Made by a program: the position numbers and the translations under genes. Below the pieces are notes generated by a model that did not search any database, had not been told where the DNA came from, and saw nothing but the letters and a program-made list of their open reading frames with translations. A DNA stretch of 64,000 nucleotides from Artemisia argyi (taxonomy: Eukaryota; Streptophyta; Magnoliopsida; Asterales; Asteraceae): contig CM060707.1 of the NCBI GenBank assembly GCA_030686995.1, positions 87,220,472 to 87,284,471 on the forward strand. Direction: 5' to 3'. This document shows, piece by piece, positions 27,525 through 36,461 of the stretch. Numbering within the stretch: position 1 is the first letter of the stretch; each line of letters starts with the position of its first letter.

Positions 27525-28458
27525 TTTTGGGTCACTGAATTCCCCAATCTTCCTCTAACTAGGATTTGAACATAAAATAACCTAAGTGTTTAAGATCTGT
27601 AAAAACAAACAAGTCACTGAGTGAATAGTATCTCAGTGAGTCATCGTCTGGATGCTTAGAACGAGTCTATGAAGAAAGGTTCACCATTTAGTGAAGCGGA
27701 ACTTAGAGAGTGTCATCTAAGCCAAGAAGAAGGTGATGGGTTCAGTGAGGATGACAATAACTCACTGAACCCCAAGACTCCTCAACAACTATTAAAGTAC
27801 TGAAGACTGAAGACTAAAGACCTGAAGACTGAAGTATGGGCGGGACAATGCGGGAAAGTTTAAATGTATCAACAGGTGTCCTTATCAACCTGAAGTCAAA
27901 CTTTCCCTGAATGGCATAACGTCAGGATGGTGTCATCATTGTGCATCAGAAAGGCACATTGTCTTTTACCCAATATAGTCTATTGTAACAGAGACAAATT
28001 ATGTAAGTATTTTGTCTCTACTAGTTAGGTCATCTTTTTGTCTTTATCAGTAACGTTGTAATTTACTTGTGTATAAATAGGTAGCATAAGTGAGGAGTAA
28101 AAGTTGACAAGTTTGTGCATTTAATGCTAAGCATTCAAAAACCACTTTTACTCCTCCAAATAACAACGCAGTCCCCCGAGATAGCTCAGTGTGACCTTTT
28201 AGTTGTCACTCAACTTTGTTTGAGTTTAGTGAGGAGTCCATACCATACTTGTCACTTCAACCCCAAGTGTTATTCCGCAAACACTTGGGTATAATTCTTT
28301 TGCTTAACTTCTAATAAGAATTAAACATTGAAAATATTGTGTCTCTTTTATTTACATTTATCTTTGTTGTTAATCTTTTATATCTGTGTTAAAAAGCCAT
28401 GGAACTTGGTTAGGTTAACTCTTATAGTTAACTATTAACTTAGTAAACGGGACCAACA
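27525..28458 (+). repeat. Sirevirus A 3' LTR
   Basis: Begins TTTTGGGTCAC (an altered TGTTGGGTC) and ends GGGACCAACA, giving short inverted ends. Length is 934 bp. The inverted pair GGGAAAGTTT (27852-27861) and AAACTTTCCC (27898-27907) lies upstream of the TATA box TATAAATA at 28072-28079. The 5' LTR is outside the window, so the exact ends rest on the tract and terminal inverted bases alone. Confidence 0.75.
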
Positions 28459-28900
28459 ATCCAATTTAGAGAGCGAAATTTAAATCAGTGTGACAAATTT
28501 TGTTTTCTGAGTAAGTGAGTGCGGCGTACAGAGAGAGGTGTGCGGCATACTTGTGTGAAAGTGATAAGTACATCGTACTAAAGTGAAAGTACGGCGGTGT
28601 TATTTTTACTGAGAAGATTATTTTAGAAAGATAGTGATTCTGATGATCAGAAGATGATTCTTTTTGAATTTTTATAAAAGTATTATGAAGTTTTAGGAAA
28701 AATGTCACGGATTTAAATAAGTGTGTCATGCTCTGTGACAAGTACGGCGGTGTTTGTGTGTTTTGTGAATAAGTGTGGCTCACAAGAGTGTTTGTGCGAC
28801 ATGTTTTCTATAATAGAGATAATAGAGTATAATTTTTTTGAGGGAAATTATGGTTTTGTTTGCTAGATTCACTTTGAAAATGCTTAAGGAACAGATTTAA

Positions 28901-28919
28901 GTCCCTGGCAGCGGCGCCA
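28901..28919 (-). other. Primer binding site TGGCGCCGCTGCCAGGGAC
   Basis: Read on the minus strand, 8 bases beyond the LTR end. The TGGCGCCGnTGCC form is characteristic of Tat/Athila lineage elements. Confidence 0.8.
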
Positions 28920-28975
28920 AAAACTTTGATGTGTAAGGAAAGCTTTAAATTTATAATACTAGTTTCACCGATTTA

Positions 28976-28980
28976 GTAAA
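28976..28980. repeat. Target-site duplication GTAAA of solo LTR (left; partner 30413-30417)
   Basis: GTAAA stands on both sides of the TGATG...TCATCA block, which proves insertion followed by LTR-LTR recombination. Confidence 0.93.
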
Positions 28981-30412
28981 TGATGCGTGGAATTGCACCC
29001 TCGCAAAAGGTTTTACCTCTCAAGGGATCTTGAGAAGCTTGCAATCCCCACCAGGCAGTGTACCTGACCGTTGTAGTATAGTATAGTGGCAAGTACCGGG
29101 GGATTGATCGTTCAACTCAAAGAATAGTGTTCGCTAGGGTTAAAACTCACTTAAACAAGGTCTAGAGGTGAGGGATGATTCTTTTTGTATTTTTATTTTT
29201 TAAGGAAAGCAAGTAAAAATCTCGGGTTTTGAAGGAGTGGGCGAAATTAGTTGCTAGTCAACTAACTCAAATAACTAAAGATGCAATCAAAATAAAATAA
29301 AATAAACTTAAACTAATTGTGGTGAAAACAATAATGAGAAAAATGTGTTTACTTAGATTTCACTACTCCCTAGCTATCTTTTACCGGTTGATTAGTTTGT
29401 TACAATTGCATGGATGACGGGTTATATTCCTTAATACCATTCGTAGGGCCGTGTACGATCTTCCCTAACTCTATAAGCTTCTACCTTTTTCTATGTCGAG
29501 CCGAGTACTGGCTCCTAACATGGCCTCATTAGTAGTTACCTATGCATTAAATATAACCAGTATATCGTAGTACACCTCCGATCATGTTTCTTAAGACATT
29601 CAAGCAAGTTACCAATTGGAAGTCTGCCAGTTTTCTTAAGCCTAACATCGAATTCATTCATCCACAACAATTATAAACAAACAACCAACCAATAATCAAT
29701 ATCTAAATTTCATTACATCTAAGCAAACAAAAAGAAAACCTAGCCTAGCATGTTAAAGAGAAGACAAGTATAAGATATAATCAAACAACACATAAACATA
29801 TTGAATGATTTGTTGGAAGACTTATCTTCAATTAAGCATGGATGAAACAAGGGTTTGAAACCCTCAAAATTGTAGTAAAATTCGTCTAGGGTTTTCTCCC
29901 TTCAAAGTCGCACACAATGAATGAAAACTAGAAAAGTATATATAGATTTTACACTCTGACGGCGTCAAGAGTAGGGTCTGACGCCGTCAACTTGCCGCCA
30001 AAATAATACTCGTATTTTCTAGATCCACTTCTGACGTCGTCATGTAGAAACTTGGTCTTGGTCGTCATGTGCAATTTACTCTTGATGGCCTTGGTGACGC
30101 CGTCATGTACAAATCTTCAAAAACCTCTCTGGCGCGTTACGTGTAATTTGATTTATCCACCTCTTTGTCAAGTCTTGACGCCGTCACTAGCAATCTTTGA
30201 CGCCATCAGGTAAAATTTTCAGCATGAATTTGAGACTTTGTCGTTTTCTTCACTTTTTTGCTCTAAAAACGTCCAAAATGCTTCCTTTTCTGAATTTCCT
30301 CTCAAAAGTACCTAAAATGACTAAAGGAACGATTTAGGGCAATATTTGATCAAATAATCTCGACTTTGGCCTTAAATGACCCCCCAAAAGCGGTACACTT
30401 TTCGTCTCATCA
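28981..30412 (-). mobile_element. Solo LTR of a Tat/Athila-like family
   Basis: A 1432-bp block, TGATGCGTGG...GTCTCATCA in plus orientation, closely related to the LTR at 60092-61490, whose neighbouring polypurine tract shows that the family reads on the minus strand here. A TATA box (TATATATAG on plus near 29938-29946) is followed, upstream in the sense of transcription, by six TGACGCCGTCA-like palindromes (29957-30208). TSD GTAAA on both sides and no internal sequence make it a solo LTR. Confidence 0.93.
29957..30208. promoter_or_regulatory. Cluster of six TGACGSCGTCA palindromes upstream of LTR TATA box
   Basis: Copies at 29957-29967, 29979-29989, 30032-30042, 30095-30105, 30176-30186 and 30198-30208. 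Most are TGACGCCGTCA or its complement; variants change one base. Each holds two inverted TGACG half sites, the core recognised by TGA-class bZIP factors. Binding is inferred. Confidence 0.75.
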
Positions 30413-31309
30413 GTAAACCAAACACACAGGTAAGTATAACCCTTGTTGGTAATATAAGATTTAGGTAAGACCAGGTCGTATTCACAGGGACTTAGTTCAT
30501 TCGTATTAAGTGTAAATGATTAATAAACAAAACTATAGTTAACAAATAGCGATTAAGATAATATGAGAATTCAAATGATAAAACGAATGATTGCTTAGAT
30601 AGCTTAGATAATCTAGTGATAATGCTTATGTTTGATCTTAGTTTGATAATAGAATGGTGCAGAACTTATAACTTAGCCATTTTCGTCAAAAGACCAATTT
30701 CATAACTTGTTATGTTCAATTCAAGATTTATATTTATCCACCAAGAGACTTCTCTCGAGATAGTATTATATATCTAGTCTAGATTATCATCAATTCTCCT
30801 AGGTGGATTTCTCCTTTCTAAGGCTAGAAACGCAGACAAGTCTCTAGAATTGCATGTAACACATTGGTTTTTTCGACCTATCCCAACAAGTTAAATTCAA
30901 TCAGTTTCAATAACAAACGTAATAAGACTAGAGACACAATAGTTCACAGCATAAACTTGAAATTGATAAAGATCAAAGCATAATCATAATTCACTTTATT
31001 ATTAAAACATATCCAAGAAATCACAAGAGGTTTAGCCTCTCATGGCTAATGAGTTCATGACAAAAGAAATGATTAAATACTAAACAAGAGACATACGGAT
31101 TGGATTGATCAAATGGATTACACTAGTGTCGCAAGTAACCAAGAGTTCGACACCAACAAGTATATATCGTCCTTGTCTGATTCGTTCACGTCTGCTTCTG
31201 GCTGAGGATCATGGAGTACTTCTTTTCTTGACTTAGTGAAAATTAGTTATAGAGTTGAGAGTTCAAATGCTTGCAAACGAGCTCTATTTATAGGCTTCTG
31301 ATAGGCAAA

Positions 31310-31474
31310 GTACGGCGTACATCTATTGTAAGTGCGGCACACTTAGCTATTTTCTTGGCGCCAAAGTTTCATAAATGCAGAGGAAGTACGACGCACATCA
31401 ATCATAAGACCGACACACTTTTATTAAATACTGCTTCTTGACTTCCTTTGACCGAGAGAACTAGTGCGGCGCAC
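31310..31474. promoter_or_regulatory. Cluster of GTRCGGCGYAC palindromes upstream of LTR TATA box
   Basis: GTACGGCGTAC (31310-31320), GTGCGGCACAC (31332-31342), GTACGACGCAC (31386-31396) and GTGCGGCGCAC (31464-31474), just behind the TATA box at 31285-31292 on the minus strand. Related copies also occur in the leader at 28519, 28540, 28589 and 28742. Confidence 0.65.
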
Positions 31475-31581
31475 TAAGCTGGAAAACTGCGCACTTGCTT
31501 GAAATAAAGGACTAATATGATAGACTTCTTATTTATTTACTTCGATTGATGAAATAGTAGTGCTGTTTGATGTTTCTTTGT

Positions 31582-31882
31582 TGTTCCAATAATATCACGT
31601 CTACAATATTAATCTTAGAGAGATAAAGTGGGTGTGAGCACTTTATCCTAGAGAGATAGAAAAGAAAGTCTCGCAAGACAAGAAATAGGCACACACCTCA
31701 TAACCCATGAGGTAGGGGTATTTATACCCATACATCAGTCACACATCCTCTCGCAACGATACAAGTGTTACGAGAGTATTATGTTATCGCAAGCTACAAC
31801 ATATTACACAACATACCCTATTTTATAACAAAAGATAAATAGAAGTCTCTGCTCTAATGATTTACAATTTTATGTTATAACA
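31582..31882 (-). repeat. 3' LTR of a minus-strand copia-like element
   Basis: In minus orientation it starts TGTTATAACATAAA and ends ATTATTGGAACA, about 301 bp, with GGGTATAAATACCCC as a TATA region. Two purine-rich tracts (complement of ATCTCCCCTTA) follow at 31882-31893 and 31926-31937, the second behind an A-rich run, so this is the 3' LTR and the element body lies to the right. Confidence 0.75.
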
Positions 31883-31949
31883 ATCTCCCCTTAATCTCAG
31901 CTTTTCAAAAAAAAAGAAAAAAAAAATCTCCCCTTAAGGGTAGATCATT

Positions 31950-32970
31950 CGGGTCTTCAATTTATGGGCTTCTTGTTAGGCCAGCTTCAAGATCCAATCC
32001 TTGCTCCATTCGTATCCATGATGCTCGAAGCGTCAACCTTTCTATATTACATCCACTGCTCTTGTCACCATATGATGATTCCTAGCAGTCATCTCGATCT
32101 GCAGATTCTCTACCTTCTTCTTTATCCTTTCAAGCTTCTTCAGTATCCGTAACAGAGTACCAGAGGAAAACTTGGCAACTTCAATGACTCTGAATAGTTT
32201 TTCTGCTTCTTATCAGTTACGTACACAACACAAAGCCCAAGGCCGGGTTTTGTGAAGCATGTCCAACCTTTGACTTTCTGAATACTACGACAAGCTAACA
32301 TTGGAGGAGTCAAGTTGGTCTTCCTCTGATAGCTTTCAATACCCATATGGAAGTCTTCAGTGTGAGCTTCTACTACATACGACCTCATAAAAATCATTAC
32401 TGAATCAATGACATCTGATCAATAGGATTTTTGTTGTAGCAGTCTCTTATTCTTTTCAGAATATCTTCAAGGTCATGAGGATGAAAGCTGATGTAGTCAA
32501 CTTTAGTGAATTGGTACTGTTGATTATTTGTTCCTACAACGTGATACTCAACTCATCCATGTGAGAAGAGATAATCTGAGTTGACTTCAATGTATCTTAG
32601 AATTCTGTGCTTCGAGTAGACTTCTTCACGAGGCTTATGTCTTAGCTGCCTCAGTTGAAAGAATCCCCTCGATCTTTCATTTGTGTTAATAATTCCCATA
32701 TATGCGTCTCTGTAATACTTTTCTGGATCAACTTCCGTTTCAATGTAGATATTCGCAAATCTACCTTCTTCAAGAAATGGTTCCGAAATTTCCTCATAAG
32801 TTGCTACTTCCTAAGTCGATGGTTGGTATCCGTCGAGACCGTGAAGCATGTACAAAAGATCGTTGTTGATGTAAGGAACTAAAGGTGCGATATCTAATCT
32901 TGGAACTCTTGGGATTTTTTTCAGAATGAAGATCGTTCTCTTCTTCTCGGTCTGACCACTTCATTCTCAG
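31950..32970 (-). pseudogene. Degraded accessory ORF of a minus-strand copia element, C-terminal half
   Basis: Minus-strand translation gives, across several frames, pieces of an Asteraceae retroelement-associated protein that I recognise from memory: PEKYYRDAYMGIIN, LRHKPREEVYSKHRIL, DYISFHPHDLEDIL, EDFHMGIESYQRKTNLT and a short coiled-coil-like stretch KKLERIKKKVENLQIE near 32110. Repeated stops and frameshifts show that it is dead. It continues at 41808-43127 beyond Sirevirus B. The function of the family is not known. Confidence 0.65.
32966..32970. repeat. Target-site duplication CTCAG of Sirevirus B (left; partner 41808-41812)
   Basis: CTCAG stands directly outside both LTR ends. Confidence 0.93.
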
Positions 32971-34273
32971 TGTGGAAAACTAGAAGGGGGGGGGGGGGGG
33001 GTTGAATAGTTTTACGTCTTTTTAATTTGTTATAAAAGATTGTTTGTGTGTTTTCTTAACTATCAAAAGTTTAGATTCGATATTATGAGAACTCAAGTCT
33101 TGCACAATATAAACAACAATATATATGTATGATATAACAAGAATAATGTAAGTAAAGAAATAAATGAGAGATGGAAAGATCGAACCGCGAGACAAGAGAT
33201 TTATAGTGGTTCGGCTACAAGGACACCGTCCTTGCCCTAATTCATTCCCCGAGCACCTAACTCGAGAGTTTTCTTCACTATGTCAACAAGCTCCCTTATG
33301 GCGGAGAAAACCTTACACACCACGACTTCGCCACAACTTGATCACACCTTATACACAACTACTTCACACCTATCTATCTTCACACCTATCTATCTTCCCA
33401 CCTATCTTCTTCACAACTATCTACTTCCCAACTATCTTCTTCACTACTATCTACTTCCCAACTATCTACTTCACACCAATATTCTAAACAATCACTCTAT
33501 CTACACACTAAACTAATCTATCTTCTACCAAATATTCACAACAAATAACACAAAGAAATATATGTAATGAATGATGCTCTAACGACTTGGATGTGGATGT
33601 CACAACAAGTTGTAATACTTCTTGTCTTGGAGGCTAGAAGTATTCTTCTCTTGCACTTGAGAGGTTGATGTTTGGATCACTTTGAAACAAAGATTTATGT
33701 ATGTATGATCAAAGGATTTAAAGAATAGAAATAGAGATCTAGAACAGAAAGTTCAGGAGTGCAAAAGTTGAGAAAAATCTGTGAGATGAACCAGTATTTA
33801 TAGGGGAACAATTTACTGTTATGGAGCGTGGCCGGTCCCCTTAATCATTAAGGGGGCCGCCTAAGAATTAAGCGGGCCGCCCCCACCAGAACGTTGGAAT
33901 TGTTTGTCCTTTTGTGGGGAATCTTTTTCTAGATAATATTTGCCATTTTTGGTTGGAAATTTGAAATCATATATTTATAATGAATTTAAAGATATTCTTT
34001 TAATTCCAAAAGATATTTTATAAAAGATATAAAATGTTTATGACATTTTTTAAAAGTTCTAGTGACTTAGAAAATTTTCCTTTGATCATAGATTGCAATA
34101 AAAACTTTGTTTATTCATACCTTAAGTGATTTGGATTTAAAGAGAGATATTTATCACTAAATACTTGTTTACGTCATAAATTTTAGTTCAATGAATTTAT
34201 GTTTTGTAACTATCAAAACATAGAGACATTGTTAATTTGTTAACAATGTTTTTAGGCATTATTTATGTCAACA
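32971..34273 (-). repeat. Sirevirus B 3' LTR (left copy)
   Basis: 1303 bp, TGTGGAAAAC...TATGTCAACA in plus orientation. It contains a run of about 16 G (32986-33001; only five in the right copy), a CTATCTTCTTCACA-type low-complexity stretch (33360-33490), a TATA box (minus strand) at 33795-33802 and the GC-rich palindromic module at 33822-33892. Confidence 0.95.
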
Positions 34274-34461
34274 ATCTCCCCCTTTTTGATGATTACAAAA
34301 CCTTAAACTCATTTGGTCTAAAAATTAATTTTTAGACAAGTATTTTAGATTTTAATATTCTCTTCTCCCCCTTTTTGTAAAATCAAAAAGGTTAAACCGA
34401 TTAAGCTTCATAAAAGAAGTTAAACGGGTAGAAAGCTCCCCCTCGATGTATGCTCCCCCTC
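34274..34461 (-). other. Sirevirus B multiple polypurine tracts
   Basis: Four purine-rich tracts on the minus strand: AAAAAGGGGGAGA next to the LTR (34274-34290) and again at 34363-34377, then AGGGGGAGC-like tracts near 34434-34443 and 34452-34461. Repeated polypurine tracts are a reported trait of Sireviruses. Confidence 0.75.
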
Positions 34462-34757
34462 ATTTGAGAGCACTAAGGAAACGAGCTATGGAATGCTTGG
34501 CTACAAAAAATATGTGAGGAGAACAAGACATATATATGCATAGCAACAATAATGAAAATAAAAATAGATTCATTCAAGCATATATGAGATGATCATAGAA
34601 ATGATCATCATTACAACATTCAATATGCTTGAAGCATATTGATTACAATAAAACAAAAGAAACAACACAGTCCTAAATTGCCAAAGAGAGAACTTGGACT
34701 TGCTTGCAACCCATGGTTGAGTATTTTATTTGCTTGAGGGGAATATAAGAATAGAGC

Positions 34758-35477
34758 TTAGCTGTTTGATGGAGAAGGATATGGAATGGGATATGGAGCG
34801 GAAGAGGTGGATCTCACGATGTTGTATCGTGTCAAGGGTGGTATTGGATGAGGACGAGTGAGAAGATATTCGATCCAAGAAATATCTTCATTCAAGTAGA
34901 GGATTTGTTTTTGAAGGAAGATGCAACAAGGGCAAAAGTGAGTGTGGTTTATAACTTGATCCAAGTTGAGAGAGTGAGGTAGGCAATTTGCATAGGGTGA
35001 TGATGGAGGTTTCCCTTTGTTGCATTATGCAAGATGCATAGCAAGGAGATCACTAAGATCATGGATTTGATTTATTTCATCACGGAATTTTTGCTTTTCC
35101 GTGGTAATGTGGAGAGGGTCATTGTGTTGATATGGATGAATTGGGGTTGTGTAGTTGGAATTGAAATTGTTGGAAGTGTAGTTTGATGGTTGATCAAACT
35201 TGTATGGATCATTATAAGTGGTTGGAGGTTGAGATGTGTAGTTTGGCATGAAAGTGAATGTTTGGCCAATGTTGTATGGTTTGTAAAGAGGATCAAATGA
35301 ATGTCCTTGTGGGTTTGGTGTAAAGTTTGGGAAGTAAGTAGTTGGAGGTGTTGAGTGATTTCCAACTTCATTTGTTATGATGGATTTGTTTTGAGGGCTT
35401 TTTCTTCGCCGAACGGGTTTCTCCGTCATCCTTGCTAGCCTTGAGGCTTTTGGTTTTGGTTTGTTTGGGGAGGTCAT
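34758..35477 (-). pseudogene. Sirevirus B accessory ORF
   Basis: A minus-strand frame starting at the ATG at 35475-35477 (MTSPNKPKPKASRLARM) runs to 34758 with a single in-frame TAA at 35025-35027, about 240 codons in all. The N-terminus is basic. The middle (about residues 40-130) is rich in Pro, Thr, Asn and Tyr. After the stop the same frame continues with CPCCIFLQKQILYLNEDISW and a Pro/Ser-rich end. It shares no visible similarity with the Sirevirus A accessory ORF. A TATA box stands 34 bp upstream. It could be a structural or packaging protein, but I cannot assign a function. Confidence 0.6.
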
Positions 35478-35510
35478 GATGGGATGAATGGAGAGTTTTG
35501 AAGATTGGGA

Positions 35511-35733
35511 TATTTATAGTGTAATATTTGTATGTTAATGGATGGATAAGGTTTGTTTGGGAGATTAGGACAAAATATGTTGGTGAAAATTGGGAAATGT
35601 AGGTTGAAATGGGCTAAAAAGTAGAAAAGATTCTGTAAACCCGACCATCAGATGGCCGGTCCCCTTAATTAGGGGGCGGTCCCCTTAATGATTAAGGGGG
35701 CCGCCTTACATAATTAAGGGGGCCGCCCATCTG
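35511..35733 (-). promoter_or_regulatory. Putative internal promoter with LTR-like palindromic module
   Basis: On the minus strand a GC-rich palindromic block (35650-35733), made of CCCCTTAAT/ATTAAGGGG and GGCCGCC/GGCCGG units and closed by CAGATGG / CCATCTG, is followed by ACTATAAATATC (35511-35518) and the accessory-ORF ATG at 35477. The same block precedes the TATA box in both LTRs of this element. Confidence 0.65.
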
Positions 35734-36461
35734 GTGTTTTCCAGATTGCCAGAATTTGGTTTTTGGCAGAAAATTTGCAGAAAGGTTGTGTTTTTGGATT
35801 TGGATTCAAGCAAGTTCAACTCTTTGAGGCAATATAGCATCTAATCTAGTCATAATATAGCATACATGCAAAAACATTTAATTAATAAAGCAAACAAGTA
35901 ATAAATAATAATCTAGAAGAGACAAGTAAAGACAAGGGCACTAAAACTTCCTAGAGAAACTATCTTAGATAAAAGGCAAAGACAACTAGTGAGTGAAAAA
36001 CTAGTGATGGAACAAGATGACAACATTGTGAGTGATTTTGTCCTAGTGTGTGCCTATATGCAACAAATGTGGAGTTGTGATTGTTTCGACTCCTAAATGC
36101 AAATCAGTAAACTTCCTAAGAAACAATCCAAAATCTCCTTGATTTGATTTTTTTTGCTCGATTCATGAATGTCAATGATATATATTAGATTATATACTTT
36201 GACAATTCATGTGAGATTTTATGCATGATTTAAGAAATAATTAGCATTTGTCAACAATGCCAGGAAAATGATTTTCATGTAATTCCTAGATGTGCGAATA
36301 GTTTTCAAGAAATTTTGATTGGGTTTTACGAGAGAGTATATGCAATAAAAATGAGGCTTCCGAATCTTTAATTTTGTGCGAAATAGATTCCTAGACTCAG
36401 ATATGGAGAGGTGGAAGAAAAATAAATTTTATGCAAGTAAAAATTATTATAAATGCAATAG
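35734..36461 (-). other. Sirevirus B spacer between pol and accessory promoter
   Basis: About 730 AT-rich bases without a recognisable frame on either strand. Confidence 0.6.

Larger units (their letters stand above)
28459..31581 (-). mobile_element. Tat/Athila-like Ty3/gypsy element fragment: leader, PBS and 5' LTR (minus strand)
   Basis: On the minus strand an LTR ending CACATCA (28927 side) is followed after a short gap by TGGCGCCGCTGCCAGGGAC (28901-28919), a primer binding site of the kind found in plant Tat/Athila/Ogre elements. The downstream leader reaches 28459, where the element is cut by the Sirevirus A LTR boundary. The LTR has a TATA box (TATTTATA in plus orientation at 31285-31292) and a cluster of palindromes behind it. 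A solo LTR (28981-30412) is inserted within it. No gag or pol remains. The right border is taken from the copia LTR at 31582 and is uncertain. Confidence 0.7.

Noticed and set aside
28466..28783. 105-codon minus-strand frame in the Tat/Athila-like leader
   Set aside because: It overlaps the palindrome-rich leader, has no gag motif and a low-complexity composition.
33164..33516. Open frames with YFPTIFF-type repeats (and 40670-41065)
   Set aside because: They lie inside the Sirevirus B LTRs and translate a low-complexity CTATCTTCTTCACA stretch. Not genes.
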